Assembly: GCA_003164045.1 (NCBI GenBank)
Contig: PLRU01000093.1
Location: 58,166 to 122,165 of the forward strand
Length of the DNA stretch: 64,000 bases
Reading direction: 5' to 3'
DNA from: Candidatus Lustribacter telmatis
GTDB lineage: Bacteria; Vulcanimicrobiota; Vulcanimicrobiia; Vulcanimicrobiales; Vulcanimicrobiaceae
The first letter of the stretch is position 1. Every line of letters starts with the position of its first letter. The notes below the pieces were generated by a model that did no database searches, had not been told where the DNA came from, and saw only the letters and a program-made list of their open reading frames with translations. Positions 38,178-47,749 of the stretch are shown in pieces. The position numbers and the translations under genes were made by a program.

Positions 38178-39350
38178 TTAAAGCGGATAGCCGCCGAGTT
38201 TGCTGGCCGCGACGAAGTCGCCGGTCTTCGGATCCCAGCGCGCAATGACGCCGACACCGAGCGTGATGCCGCGTTGCTTTCCATCGCGGAAATCGTAGAT
38301 GCCGTTGATACCGGCCCAACTGTGCAGGCCCTGTATGTACCCTTGCAACTGCGTCGCTGTGGCTTGCGGCCCGACCGCCTTGTACGCGGCGACGACGATC
38401 ATCGCCGGATCCCAGGCGATATTGTTCTGGAAATCGGGCCGGATGCCGGCGTCCTTAAACGCCTTGCGGTAGATCATCTGCGCGTCGCGAATCGGTCCCG
38501 GGCCGGCGCCGCTCGCAGTGAGCGAACTGAGCGACGGAAAGTACAGTTCTTTCGGCAACACGTCTTTGAACTGTTCCATTTGAGAATAGGTCATGTTCGC
38601 TCCGCCGCCGCCGATGGGTAAGGTGACACCGGCGTCTTGGATCCCGTGCAGCACGGTGCCGAAGCCGGCGCCGGCCGTCCAGGCGATGAGTACTTGTGCG
38701 TTCGAGGCTTTGATGTGGGACATCTGCGCGACGACGCTGAGATCGGTGGAATTGAAGTGCTGGCGGTCGACGGCCTCGACGCCGGCATTTTCCGGCGACG
38801 CGATCGCGTCGTTGAACGAGCGTTCGAAGAGCTGTCCGGTCGCGTCCGTCGCGGTGATCATCGCGATGCGGTTCCAACCGCGAAGGTGGAAGTAGCGCAC
38901 ATAGAGCCTCGCTAGATCCGGGCCGGCCATACCGGCGGAATAAACGTAGCTGCCCGCCGGGGGCTCGATGCCCGGTGACATGCAGTAGTCGACCGGCCCG
39001 TTCTTCGCCAACGGCAGCACCGCCGCGCATTCCGCCGTCAGCGCCGGTCCAAGGAAGAGCGACGGTTTCTTGGCGATGACCGCGTTCGCGAGTTGGACCG
39101 CGGTCGCGGGATTGCCGGCGTCGTCCTGGATGCTGAAATGAATCGGATGACCTTGGATGCCGCCCTTCGCGTTGACCATGCGCTCGATGATCTCGAGCGT
39201 TTTGCTCTGGCCTTGACCGATGAATGCGGCGGGCCCGGTCATCGGATAGAGCGCGGGAATCTCGATCGGCGTCGTATCGGCAGCGAAGCCCGGTCCGGCA
39301 ACGAGCAGTGCGAGTGCGGCGAGGGCGAAGCCGGCAGTGGTCCGTTTCAT
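38178..39350 (-). CDS. ABC transporter substrate-binding protein
   Basis: signal peptide, IEIPALYPMTGPAAFIGQGQSKTLEIIERMVNAKGGIQGHPI; GINGIYDFRDGKQRGI. Confidence 0.9.
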   Translation of the reverse strand: MKRTTAGFALAALALLVAGPGFAADTTPIEIPALYPMTGPAAFIGQGQSKTLEIIERMVNAKGGIQGHPIHFSIQDDAGNPATAVQLANAVIAKKPSLFLGPALTAECAAVLPLAKNGPVDYCMSPGIEPPAGSYVYSAGMAGPDLARLYVRYFHLRGWNRIAMITATDATGQLFERSFNDAIASPENAGVEAVDRQHFNSTDLSVVAQMSHIKASNAQVLIAWTAGAGFGTVLHGIQDAGVTLPIGGGGANMTYSQMEQFKDVLPKELYFPSLSSLTASGAGPGPIRDAQMIYRKAFKDAGIRPDFQNNIAWDPAMIVVAAYKAVGPQATATQLQGYIQGLHSWAGINGIYDFRDGKQRGITLGVGVIARWDPKTGDFVAASKLGGYPL

Positions 39351-40108
39351 GATGCTTCCTTTGCGGGCGTTGCGTGGGCTTTACGGCCCCAGAACATCTC
39401 GATGCCGTGCCATTCCATGTGTTGCGGATCTTCGAGCATCGGGCCGCACATGGCCGTCAGCTCTTCGCCCGAATAGTTGGAGACTTCGGCGAAGTTCAGC
39501 GATGCGGGAAACATCTTGGCGTACCACTGCGCCATGTGCACGTCGGCCTTGATGCGTTGCTGGAAGAGCACGCCGCCCAACACGGCTTCGGCGAACACGA
39601 TGCGCCGGCCAGGCTTGAGCGCGCGAATGAGATCGGCGCCGGTCTCGCGCCAGTCATCGCAATGTTGCGTTGACTGAAGGATGCCGATGCAGTCGTAGGA
39701 GTTATCCGCGGCGGCGTTTCCGTACGTCCACTGCCAGCAGCCGAGCTTGCCGTTGCGGCCGCGCTTCTTCTGCATCACGGCGTCGCGGCCGTCGCGGATG
39801 ATTTCGACGACATCGATCGCGCCGAGCGGCCCCACCATAGCGCGCAAGTCGTCGGCCCATTTCGCCGGGCCGACTCCCTCCCCAATGATCAGCACCCGGT
39901 CGCCGGGCTTGGCTTCGAGCAGGCCGTAAATCACGTGGCAGATCGGTCGCGCCACGACTTGCCAGATATACGGCAGGCCACCGGCGATCGCGAAGGTGGT
40001 TTCCCAACGCCGGCGCTCGTTCGGGTCGCGGATCTCGGGGCCGAAGTATTCGACGTCCCAGTCTTGGATGTAGGACCAGGGGTCGGGGCTGACGGGCGAG
40101 TCGATCAT
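39347..40108 (-). CDS. SAM-dependent methyltransferase-like protein
   Basis: GDRVLIIGEGVGPAKWADDLRAMVGPLGAIDVVEI motif I-like; ATGA overlap with SBP. Confidence 0.7.
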   Translation of the reverse strand: MIDSPVSPDPWSYIQDWDVEYFGPEIRDPNERRRWETTFAIAGGLPYIWQVVARPICHVIYGLLEAKPGDRVLIIGEGVGPAKWADDLRAMVGPLGAIDVVEIIRDGRDAVMQKKRGRNGKLGCWQWTYGNAAADNSYDCIGILQSTQHCDDWRETGADLIRALKPGRRIVFAEAVLGGVLFQQRIKADVHMAQWYAKMFPASLNFAEVSNYSGEELTAMCGPMLEDPQHMEWHGIEMFWGRKAHATPAKEAS

Positions 40109-40184
40109 TCGAGGAAGATTCCGTCCGCCACAGCGGTCACCCGCGGGAAGTAATCACCACACGTATGGTAAAATTGCCTGCGCT

Positions 40185-40199
40185 ATACGTTTTACGTAT
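40185..40199. promoter_or_regulatory. LysR-type box ATAC-N7-GTAT
   Basis: ATACGT-TTT-ACGTAT perfect palindrome fitting T-N11-A; further ACGTAT half-site at 40161. Confidence 0.65.
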
Positions 40200-40215
40200 G
40201 GGAAGGCTGGCGCAG

Positions 40216-41184
40216 ATGCGGGCACACGATTCGTTCGATACAACCTTACTCTCGCTGGAACTCCGCCATCTTCGCCAACTCGCCGCCGTATTCGAACACG
40301 GTAGCATCAGCGCGGCCGCCAAGCACCTCGGCATGCAACAGCCGACCCTCAGTCGCAGCATGAGCGCCATCGAGCGCGCGGTCGGCGTACCCCTCTTCGG
40401 ACGCGGCCCGAAAGGCGTCGCGCCGACCGATTACGGCCGCGCCTTACTGCAATACCACCGCGCACTTGAGGCCAACTTGCGCAACGCCGCGGGCGAACTA
40501 AACGCGATCCGCGGTGGCCCGCCCGCGATGATCCGTCTCGGCGTCGGACCGATCGAGGGCGCCGACGTCGCTGCCACCGCGCTCTCCCGGTTCCTCGAAC
40601 GCTATCCCGACGCGCAGATCGCCATCCGCGAGGGCCTTTACGCCAGTCTCGAACCGCTTCTCGCGAACGGCGATCTCGATCTCATCCTCGGCAGCGAGCC
40701 CAGCATCACCGCCGGCATCGGTACACATCACGGGATGAAACTCGAACTGCTGGGGAGCTTGCATCCGGCGATCGTCGTTCGTGCGGCGCACCCGTTAGCG
40801 AAGAAACGCCGCGTGACGCTCGAAGATCTTCAACGTGCGCGTTGGATCGTACCGTTCGGCAACACCGCCTCCGCGGAGCGATTTCGCGCGACGTTCACGG
40901 AGAATGGCTTGATGCCGCCGGCGGGGAGCGTTTTCGCACCGATCTCATCGTGGACCGCGGCCGGGCTCGTCGCGCAGGCCGACGTCGTCGCACTCATGCC
41001 CCAGCAGCTTTATCGCCGCGAGATCGCGAGCGGTGCGTTCAAGGAATTGCGCGTCGCAGAGCCCGCATTCGCCGGCGCCGTGTACCTAATAACCCGTGAG
41101 GAAACGCTGCTATCTACGCCCGTGCGCAGCTTGCTGCGCGACATCCGTGAGGCGAACAAAGCGCTCAACGGCGTTTTTCGATAA
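40216..41184 (+). CDS. LysR-family transcriptional regulator
   Basis: LELRHLRQLAAVFEHGSISAAAKHLGMQQPTLSRSMSAIERAVGVPLFGR; start uncertain (ORF opens at 40165; ATGs at 40198/40216). Confidence 0.9.
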   Translation: MRAHDSFDTTLLSLELRHLRQLAAVFEHGSISAAAKHLGMQQPTLSRSMSAIERAVGVPLFGRGPKGVAPTDYGRALLQYHRALEANLRNAAGELNAIRGGPPAMIRLGVGPIEGADVAATALSRFLERYPDAQIAIREGLYASLEPLLANGDLDLILGSEPSITAGIGTHHGMKLELLGSLHPAIVVRAAHPLAKKRRVTLEDLQRARWIVPFGNTASAERFRATFTENGLMPPAGSVFAPISSWTAAGLVAQADVVALMPQQLYRREIASGAFKELRVAEPAFAGAVYLITREETLLSTPVRSLLRDIREANKALNGVFR

Positions 41185-41742
41185 CGTGCCCCTACTTGCC
41201 AAGGCGAGATCGGATTGACCTAGCGGCCGAGATTACATCGTCCTCATCTCGGGACTGAGCGTGCAAGCTGCTGCAAGGACGGCGTTGCTCTCTTTTAGGA
41301 GCGGGCAAAAGCCGTAACGGTCCGATATCGTGATTGTGGGCGGCTCGTAGAGCCTCGACGTATCGCCTCCGGGTGTCCCCGGCACGGTGCTGGGCGCGAT
41401 TTTGCAGGTAGGCGGCTTGGCTACCCAATTGGCTACCTAACAGCCGGAAAGCGGACCTCGTAGCTCGGGACAGAGAATTGCAAAAACCGATCAAACAACG
41501 GCTTTTCCGGATACAACCCAAGTCATCGGAGCCGGAAAATAGAGTTCGAATCCCGTTGCTATTCTCGAAGCGATTGAGACCTTGCACTCTAAGCACTTAG
41601 GTGGTCGGTAAGGAGGACATTACCGAACGCGCCTCCGCCAGGCCCAATCTGAGATAATTCGCGGAACCTAGCGGCCAGTGCATAAACCCGCCATCACCAA
41701 GGGACGCTCGTGAGGCCCTCACGAATTACGTAGGCGAGTCGT

Positions 41743-41797
41743 GTGCTTTATCGACCCGTTTGCTGAGCAATGGCGACTACACCGTTTCGCTAAGCAC
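41743..41797 (+). repeat. 55-bp imperfect palindromic repeat, copy B
   Basis: GTGCTTTATCGACCCGTTTGCTGAGCAATGGCGACTACACCGTTTCGCTAAGCAC. Confidence 0.85.
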
Positions 41798-43333
41798 CCT
41801 CTTGGTTTCGGGTGAGCCGAACCAGCGGAGGAGCGCTTCTCGCAACGCGACCGTGGCGGTCGCTGCGGGCTCGTCAATTGTCGCGGCCCAGCCGATGTGG
41901 GCATCCGGGCGGATCAGGAGAGCATCGGCTGGCCGATCGTCGGTCTTAGTTGTGTGGATGTCGATACGATGTTGCCAGTCCCGGGCGGTACTGCGTAATT
42001 CTGAGCGATCGGCAAGGTCGAGCAAGATCGGCCGTGCTGTGCGCATCAGAGCCGCGACGCTGGTAGCACCCTGATCGGTGTGTAGGATGAGGTCGGGTAC
42101 GAAGGTGCCAGTCAGTGCACGCCCGTTGGGGTTTGTCGGAGAGTAGCGGATATCCGTGGCGGCTATCAGCTCGCCCATGTGGCGCAGCGGCTGATCGTAG
42201 ACCATCAACTCCTGGAGAAGTTCCCGAAGTGCTTCCATCGCTGGGTCCTGTTCGCGCCGCAGAGCTGCTTGAGCCTGGGTCTGCATCATGCCGCGTGCGC
42301 CGGCGAAGTGCCGCTCGTCGTGATAAGTGTCGAGTAGGCCGGCTGGAGCCCAGCCCTGCGCGGCTGCGGCCAGCTTCCAGCCAAGGTTGACCGCGTCGAG
42401 CATGCCAACATTGATGCCGATGCCGGTGGCGGGAAACTGATGAGCCGCATCACCGGCCACCAGAATCCGTCCGTTGCGATACAGCTCAGCCTGCCGGGCC
42501 TCAAATCCATAGCGCGACAGCCGCGTCACTTCACCCAAGGGGATGTCCCCGCCGAGCACGCGGCGGATGCTGTCCCGGAATTCGGTTCGGGTCATCGGCG
42601 CATCATCGTCGACCGCGGTTTGCTCGTCTTCGGTGGTCTGGATCCCCAGAACAGCCGGGTCGAGTGAGCCGAGTGCGAACACACCGCGCGCCGTTCGCGT
42701 AAAGCCCGCACGGACTAACCCAAGTCCAGGCACGACGATGTCGCCGTTGTCCAGACGGATCACCGAATGGTGCACGGTTGTCGTGCCGAGCCGGTTGACC
42801 TCCGGATAGGTTGTGCCGGGAAACGCAATCCCGGCAAGAACACGGACCCGGCTGCGTGATCCGTCACAGCCGACTAGGTAGCGGGTCTCGAGCCGGTAAG
42901 GGCCGTCGGAGCCATGGACCTCTACTGTCACCGACGCGTCGTGCTGGCGGAGTCCGACAAGCTCGTGCCCGCGACGGATCTCGGCGCCGAGTTCGCGAGC
43001 GTGCTCCTCGAGCAGCCGCTCGAGCTGCGGTTGCGGCAGGCGCGCTCCCCAGATCGGGGCTTCAGCCAGTTGGGAAAAGTCCAGATAAAGGTTGCCGAAT
43101 GGCACCTTCGGAGCCCGGAAGCTGGGGATGCCGCTCGCGGCTTCAATCCGACCGAGCAAACCCCGGTAACGCAGCAGGTCCACGATCCGTCCGACGAAAG
43201 CGCCGGCCCTCGGGGTCTCGCGGATTTCCGGCCGGCGCTCCAGCACCAGCGTTCGCACTCTCGCCAGACGCAGTTCAGCGGCCAGCATTAAACCGGTTGG
43301 GCCGGCACCAACGATGGTCACGTCGGCCTCCAT
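41777..43333 (-). CDS. FAD-dependent aromatic monooxygenase (PheA/TfdB family)
   Basis: VTIVGAGPTGLMLAAELRLARVRTLVLERR, GRILVAGDAAHQFPATGIGINVGMLDAVNLGWKLA. Confidence 0.93.
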   Translation of the reverse strand: MEADVTIVGAGPTGLMLAAELRLARVRTLVLERRPEIRETPRAGAFVGRIVDLLRYRGLLGRIEAASGIPSFRAPKVPFGNLYLDFSQLAEAPIWGARLPQPQLERLLEEHARELGAEIRRGHELVGLRQHDASVTVEVHGSDGPYRLETRYLVGCDGSRSRVRVLAGIAFPGTTYPEVNRLGTTTVHHSVIRLDNGDIVVPGLGLVRAGFTRTARGVFALGSLDPAVLGIQTTEDEQTAVDDDAPMTRTEFRDSIRRVLGGDIPLGEVTRLSRYGFEARQAELYRNGRILVAGDAAHQFPATGIGINVGMLDAVNLGWKLAAAAQGWAPAGLLDTYHDERHFAGARGMMQTQAQAALRREQDPAMEALRELLQELMVYDQPLRHMGELIAATDIRYSPTNPNGRALTGTFVPDLILHTDQGATSVAALMRTARPILLDLADRSELRSTARDWQHRIDIHTTKTDDRPADALLIRPDAHIGWAATIDEPAATATVALREALLRWFGSPETKRVLSETV

Positions 43334-43494
43334 TATCGGCCACTCCCTGCACCGTCGTTTGTCGCGCCCTTGCGCGATCCGGTCGACAACAACACTCGCA
43401 CGCCCCTGTCCCTAACCTCAGACGAGCATTATGCGGCACGACCCGGGGCTTGCGGCAAGCCCCCCTGCCTGGTGTAAAATGAAAGTGGTAAGTG

Positions 43495-43549
43495 GTGCTT
43501 TACGAACCCGTCTGCTGTGCGATTGCGACGATACCGTTACGGTAAGCAC
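43495..43549 (+). repeat. 55-bp imperfect palindromic repeat, copy C
   Basis: GTGCTTTACGAACCCGTCTGCTGTGCGATTGCGACGATACCGTTACGGTAAGCAC. Confidence 0.85.
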
Positions 43550-43738
43550 CTTGCCAGCGCCGCTCGGCCCCCAGCGGCGAAGCCGGACACGCTGGCTTTG
43601 CAGCCGGCTTCATGCTCGCGGGTTCGCCAAGCCGACTAGAAAGACCGGAGGCGGGGCGGCGTCCGCTCCAATTGGTTCACGGTTTGGTTTCCGGGTACAG
43701 GGGAGCCGCTTGAATACTTTCCGGCCCGGTCGCTAGAC

Positions 43739-45202
43739 GTGCGCGTTCTCGTTACCGGTGCCACAGGTTATATCGGTGGCCTACTCGTTCCCGCGCTCCT
43801 GAACGACGGTCACGAGGTCCGCTGCGTTGCGCGCCTCCCGGAACGGCTGGCGGGACGCTTCGCCGGGGTGGACGTCGTGCGCGGCGACGTCTTCGACGCG
43901 CCGTCGATGCTCGCCGCAATGGACGGGATCGAGATCGCTTATTACCTCATTCACTCGATGACTGCCGATCGGCAAGATTTCTCGCAGAGCGATCGCGAAG
44001 CAGCGGCAACGTTTGGCGCCGCTGCGCACGAAGCTGGTGTGAAGCGCATTATCTTTCTCGGGGGTTTGGGCATCGACGGGACGACGCTCTCGCCGCATTT
44101 GCGCAGCCGTCACGAAGTCGGAGAGATTTTGCGGTATGGCGGCGTGCTCGTAACGGAGTTTCGCGCGGCGATCATCGTCGGCTCGGGCAGCATCTCCTTC
44201 GAGATGATTCGCTATCTTACCGAGCGTTTGCCGGTAATGGTGGCCCCGAAATGGGTCTCGACGCGTTGTCAACCTATCGCCGTCCACGACGTCATCCGCT
44301 ATCTCGTCGACGCGTTGAAGCGCCCGGAAAACGCGTCGACGATCTATGAGATCGGCGGAGCGGATGTGATGACGTACCGCGAGATGATGATGCGTTACGC
44401 TTCGGTGCGCGGCCTTTCGCGGCACATGCTGGTGGTGCCGTTCCTCACTCCTCGGCTCTCATCGTATTGGATCCATCTCGTCACGCCGATTCCGGCGAGC
44501 ATCGCCCGGCCGCTCGTCGAGGGCTTGACCAATGAGGTCATCGTCAAGAACGACGGCGCGCGACGCGCTTTCCCGGAAATTGTCCCGAGCGGGTATGATG
44601 ACGCCCTGCGCGTCGCGCTCGACCGTTCGCTCTCGACCGAACAGGCGACCACGTGGTTCGATGCCTATGACGTACGGACTTTGCCGGGCGAGTTCTCCGG
44701 CCTCACGCAGGGCATGCTCATCGACCGCCGCGAGCGACAGACTCGAGCGGATCCCGCCCAGGTCTCAGCCGTATACTCGAGCCTCGGCGGTAAACGTGGA
44801 TGGCTCTACGGCGATTTCTTATGGCAGCTGCGTGGGGCGATGGATCGTCTCGCCGGTGGCGTCGGAACCCGCCGCGGTCGCCGTTCGGCAACCGAACTCC
44901 GGGTCGGTGACGCGGTAGATTTCTGGCGCGTCGAGCAGTACCGGCCGCCGGCTTTGCTGCGCTTACGCGCCGAAATGAAGTTGCCTGGCATTGCGTGGCT
45001 CCAATTTGAGTCTGCGCCGAATGGCACGGGCGGCACGACGCTGCGCCAGACGGCGTTCTTCGAACCGCGTGGTCTGTTCGGCTATGCGTATTGGTACATG
45101 GTGCTGCCGTTCCACGAGTTCATCTTCGGGAACATGGTTCGGCGGATCGTCGAAGAGGCGGAGATGCTCGCGGTATCGCACGCCAAAAAAGACGCTGCAT
45201 GA
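43739..45202 (+). CDS. NAD(P)-binding epimerase-like protein with C-terminal DUF2867-like domain
   Basis: MRVLVTGATGYIGGLLVPALLNDGHEVRCVARLPERL; GTG start. Confidence 0.87.
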   Translation: MRVLVTGATGYIGGLLVPALLNDGHEVRCVARLPERLAGRFAGVDVVRGDVFDAPSMLAAMDGIEIAYYLIHSMTADRQDFSQSDREAAATFGAAAHEAGVKRIIFLGGLGIDGTTLSPHLRSRHEVGEILRYGGVLVTEFRAAIIVGSGSISFEMIRYLTERLPVMVAPKWVSTRCQPIAVHDVIRYLVDALKRPENASTIYEIGGADVMTYREMMMRYASVRGLSRHMLVVPFLTPRLSSYWIHLVTPIPASIARPLVEGLTNEVIVKNDGARRAFPEIVPSGYDDALRVALDRSLSTEQATTWFDAYDVRTLPGEFSGLTQGMLIDRRERQTRADPAQVSAVYSSLGGKRGWLYGDFLWQLRGAMDRLAGGVGTRRGRRSATELRVGDAVDFWRVEQYRPPALLRLRAEMKLPGIAWLQFESAPNGTGGTTLRQTAFFEPRGLFGYAYWYMVLPFHEFIFGNMVRRIVEEAEMLAVSHAKKDAA

Positions 45203-45318
45203 TCTGCTTGCGCGACGTGACGCGCGATAACATACGATCCGGGCCATCTCAAAGAGTCACCTCGCCAGCAGACTGACGGAATCGAAGCCGGACCAGCGAA
45301 GTACTAGCTGGAGCGCGT

Positions 45319-45370
45319 GTGCTTAGCGAACCCGTTTGCTGTGCGATGTCGACCACACCGTTTCGCAAAA
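45319..45370 (+). repeat. 55-bp palindromic repeat, copy D (3' end diverged)
   Basis: GTGCTTAGCGAACCCGTTTGCTGTGCGATGTCGACCACACCGTTTCGCAAAA. Confidence 0.82.
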
Positions 45371-45385
45371 AGAGAAGACGGCTCG

Positions 45386-45766
45386 TTAGGGCGCGATGTA
45401 GATATAGTCGGCTGAGTTTAATTTCCTAGCTGTCAAGGACACATTTGATTGCCCATGAGTGAGAACGAGCTGTTCGCCTAAATAAAGGCGCTTTTTTTCG
45501 TTGCAAGCCAATTCATATAAGTGAAAATGGAATGCGGCAATGTGCACTTTAAACGTTTGTTGATCCCTTGCGTACGGGGCAACGCACCAAGCGCCGACGT
45601 TCGCCGCAGAGTTGGCGTCCGGGCGCGCTGTCACCCAGATATATCGTCTCGTCTCATTGCTGAAATGAATATACGTCACGGTCTGCTGCGCAGCCGGAAC
45701 CGGAGTCGGCGTCGCGATTGCAATCAGTAAGATCGAAAATAGCGCGCAAAGGACACGTGATGTCAT
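45386..45766 (-). CDS. small secreted protein of unknown function
   Basis: signal peptide MTSRVLCALFSILLIAIATPTPVPA then YIHFSNETRRYIWVTARPD... Confidence 0.55.
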   Translation of the reverse strand: MTSRVLCALFSILLIAIATPTPVPAAQQTVTYIHFSNETRRYIWVTARPDANSAANVGAWCVAPYARDQQTFKVHIAAFHFHLYELACNEKKRLYLGEQLVLTHGQSNVSLTARKLNSADYIYIAP

Positions 45767-45887
45767 ACGCGGTGATTGCTTGCCACGTCGCACCGAGCCT
45801 GCGCTTGATCGCGCGAATCGTCGAGATCGTCCCGCTACAGCGACATGCACACATAAACAAAAAGAGCCCCGCTTTCTCTGGGCCCAT

Positions 45888-45904
45888 ACCATTACGCAAA
45901 GCAC
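45888..45904 (+). repeat. 17-bp right-end remnant of the palindromic repeat family, copy E
   Basis: ACCATTACGCAAAGCAC vs ACCGTTTCGCAAAGCAC (15/17). Confidence 0.5.
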
Positions 45905-45928
45905 CTTCCCGCTGCGGCTTTCACCAGA

Positions 45929-46459
45929 CTACTTCGGCCTGGTCAACGACTTAACGAGAATGACACTGCCGTAGGTCTTCCCTTCCCAATGGACACGGTC
46001 AATGAACTCGTAACCGCATCGCGAGTAATAGGCTCGCAAGTCATCCGCATGCTCCGCGGTGTCGCAAGCGATGAAGTTGCAGCCGGCCCGAGCAGCAAGC
46101 TCTTCTAGCCGCGACAACAATTCGAAGCCGACACCCTTGCCCTGGAGCCGCGGCTCAACAGCAAATTGGGAAAAATGCGAACCGCCGTTTTGACAATAGA
46201 CCGCAGTACGCGATTTGCGTAATGGAGTGAGGTAGACTGTTCCCGTAGCAACAATTATTCCGTCAATCAATGCGATGACCGTATCGCCACGTTGTAAGCG
46301 CTCAAGCGTAATATTATCGTGTTGAGTGGCCGCGGAATAGTTCCAACCCTTTTCCGCGAGTGGGGCATAAGCTCGATGAAGGAGCGCCGTGATGGACGAG
46401 ATCTCGTGATGGGGGAAAGCAAAACCCGCTGGTCGATGTTCCCAGACGATTGCCGAATC
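45929..46459 (-). CDS. GNAT-family N-acetyltransferase
   Basis: QFAVEPRLQGKGVGFELLSRLEELAARAGCNFIACDTAEHADDLRAYYSRCGYEFIDRV; start uncertain (ORF open to 46579). Confidence 0.8.
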   Translation of the reverse strand, partial: DSAIVWEHRPAGFAFPHHEISSITALLHRAYAPLAEKGWNYSAATQHDNITLERLQRGDTVIALIDGIIVATGTVYLTPLRKSRTAVYCQNGGSHFSQFAVEPRLQGKGVGFELLSRLEELAARAGCNFIACDTAEHADDLRAYYSRCGYEFIDRVHWEGKTYGSVILVKSLTRPK

Positions 46460-46656
46460 CACTAAATTACACCGCCCGTAGAAGATTGGACTCTGATATC
46501 GACCTCGCGAACGCCTCGTAGTGCAAGGTAGAGAAGGTGACGCTTTTCGCGTTGGCATTTGGCTCCCTTGGAAGAACATACGCGCTTCTCACTCTTACGC
46601 GTGTAAATAGCGGCCGTTTGCATGGCTATGCGGGCGCGCTTGGAATATACGAGTCA

Positions 46657-47748
46657 ATGCAGTTTTCGGCGATGACCATGAACATGTACCTGCCGGATTA
46701 CGTCGAGCCCGCGGACGATCACCGCATCATCAACATGACGGTAGAGCAGTCTGTGTGGCTGGCCGAGCTCGGCTACAACGTCTGGTTCACCGACCATCAC
46801 TTCAAAGGGCCCTGGAACAGCAACATCATGCAGTTCGCGGCCTTCGTCTTGCCGCGGATTCCGCGCGAGCGGTACGTCGGTTTCGGCGTCCTCTCGATTC
46901 CGTTCTATCATCCCCTACGGCTGGTCGAAAGCATGAATCTGCTCGACCACTTGAGCGACGGCCGGGTGCTATTCGGCGTCGGAAGCGGATGGCAAGGCAC
47001 CGAACCCGCGGGGCTCGGCATCGATCCGGAATATCATGCGTCCGGAAAAGCGGCGGAAGACACGCTCGACGTCATGCAGCGGCTATGGAATTTCCGCGAC
47101 GGCGATCCGGAATACACGTTCTCGATTGGGCACTACAGCGGTACCGTGAAGCGGCGCGTCATGCCCGCGCCGTACACGAAGCCGCATCCGACGGTCATCC
47201 GCACGGCTACCCGCGAGCCGGCGATCGTGCGTGCCGCGCACCTCGGACTACCCGCGTTTCTGGGCGTACTCGGCGCCGATCTACGCGAACAAATTCGCAT
47301 CTACCGCGCCGCGCTCGCCGAAGCGAACCATCCTCCCGAGATCGAGCAAAATTGTCTGCGCTGGTGCTCGGTGGACTGGCTGAGCCTCTGCGTCGCCGAA
47401 ACCGATGAAGAAGCGAAGGCTCGCGAGAAGGTCGCGCAAGCCGAACAGATGGCGATGCGGAAGCAATACATCGCCCGCTACGGGCGCCTCGACGGCCCGG
47501 TCATGACGCAGAAGGCCGGCAAATCAACGGCCGAGGATTACGCCAAGGGCCTCGATATGCTGGGCACCATCGCCGGCAGTCCCGACACGGTCGCTGCGAA
47601 GGTTCAGGAGCTGGTCGATCTCGGGATCAACCACATGCATGTGCGCTTCATCGGCGAGTGGGCCGGCGAAACGCGTCACATCGTCAAAGACTCGGCAGAG
47701 CTCTTCGCACGCGAGGTCATGCCGCAATTCACCTCGGACAACCTGTAG
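46657..47748 (+). CDS. LLM-class flavin-dependent oxidoreductase (luciferase-like)
   Basis: YNVWFTDHHFKGPWNSNIMQFAAFVL, LLDHLSDGRVLFGVGSGW. Confidence 0.9.
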   Translation: MQFSAMTMNMYLPDYVEPADDHRIINMTVEQSVWLAELGYNVWFTDHHFKGPWNSNIMQFAAFVLPRIPRERYVGFGVLSIPFYHPLRLVESMNLLDHLSDGRVLFGVGSGWQGTEPAGLGIDPEYHASGKAAEDTLDVMQRLWNFRDGDPEYTFSIGHYSGTVKRRVMPAPYTKPHPTVIRTATREPAIVRAAHLGLPAFLGVLGADLREQIRIYRAALAEANHPPEIEQNCLRWCSVDWLSLCVAETDEEAKAREKVAQAEQMAMRKQYIARYGRLDGPVMTQKAGKSTAEDYAKGLDMLGTIAGSPDTVAAKVQELVDLGINHMHVRFIGEWAGETRHIVKDSAELFAREVMPQFTSDNL

Positions 47749-47749
47749 A

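Noticed and set aside
41192-41596. 134-aa minus ORF in the gap after the LysR gene
   Set aside because: No recognisable domain, odd composition; likely non-coding/degenerate sequence.
41743-45370. Calling the 55-bp repeats classical integron attC sites
   Set aside because: Canonical RYYYAAC/GTTRRRY core sites are absent and no integron integrase is in the window; kept only as a cassette-like hypothesis.
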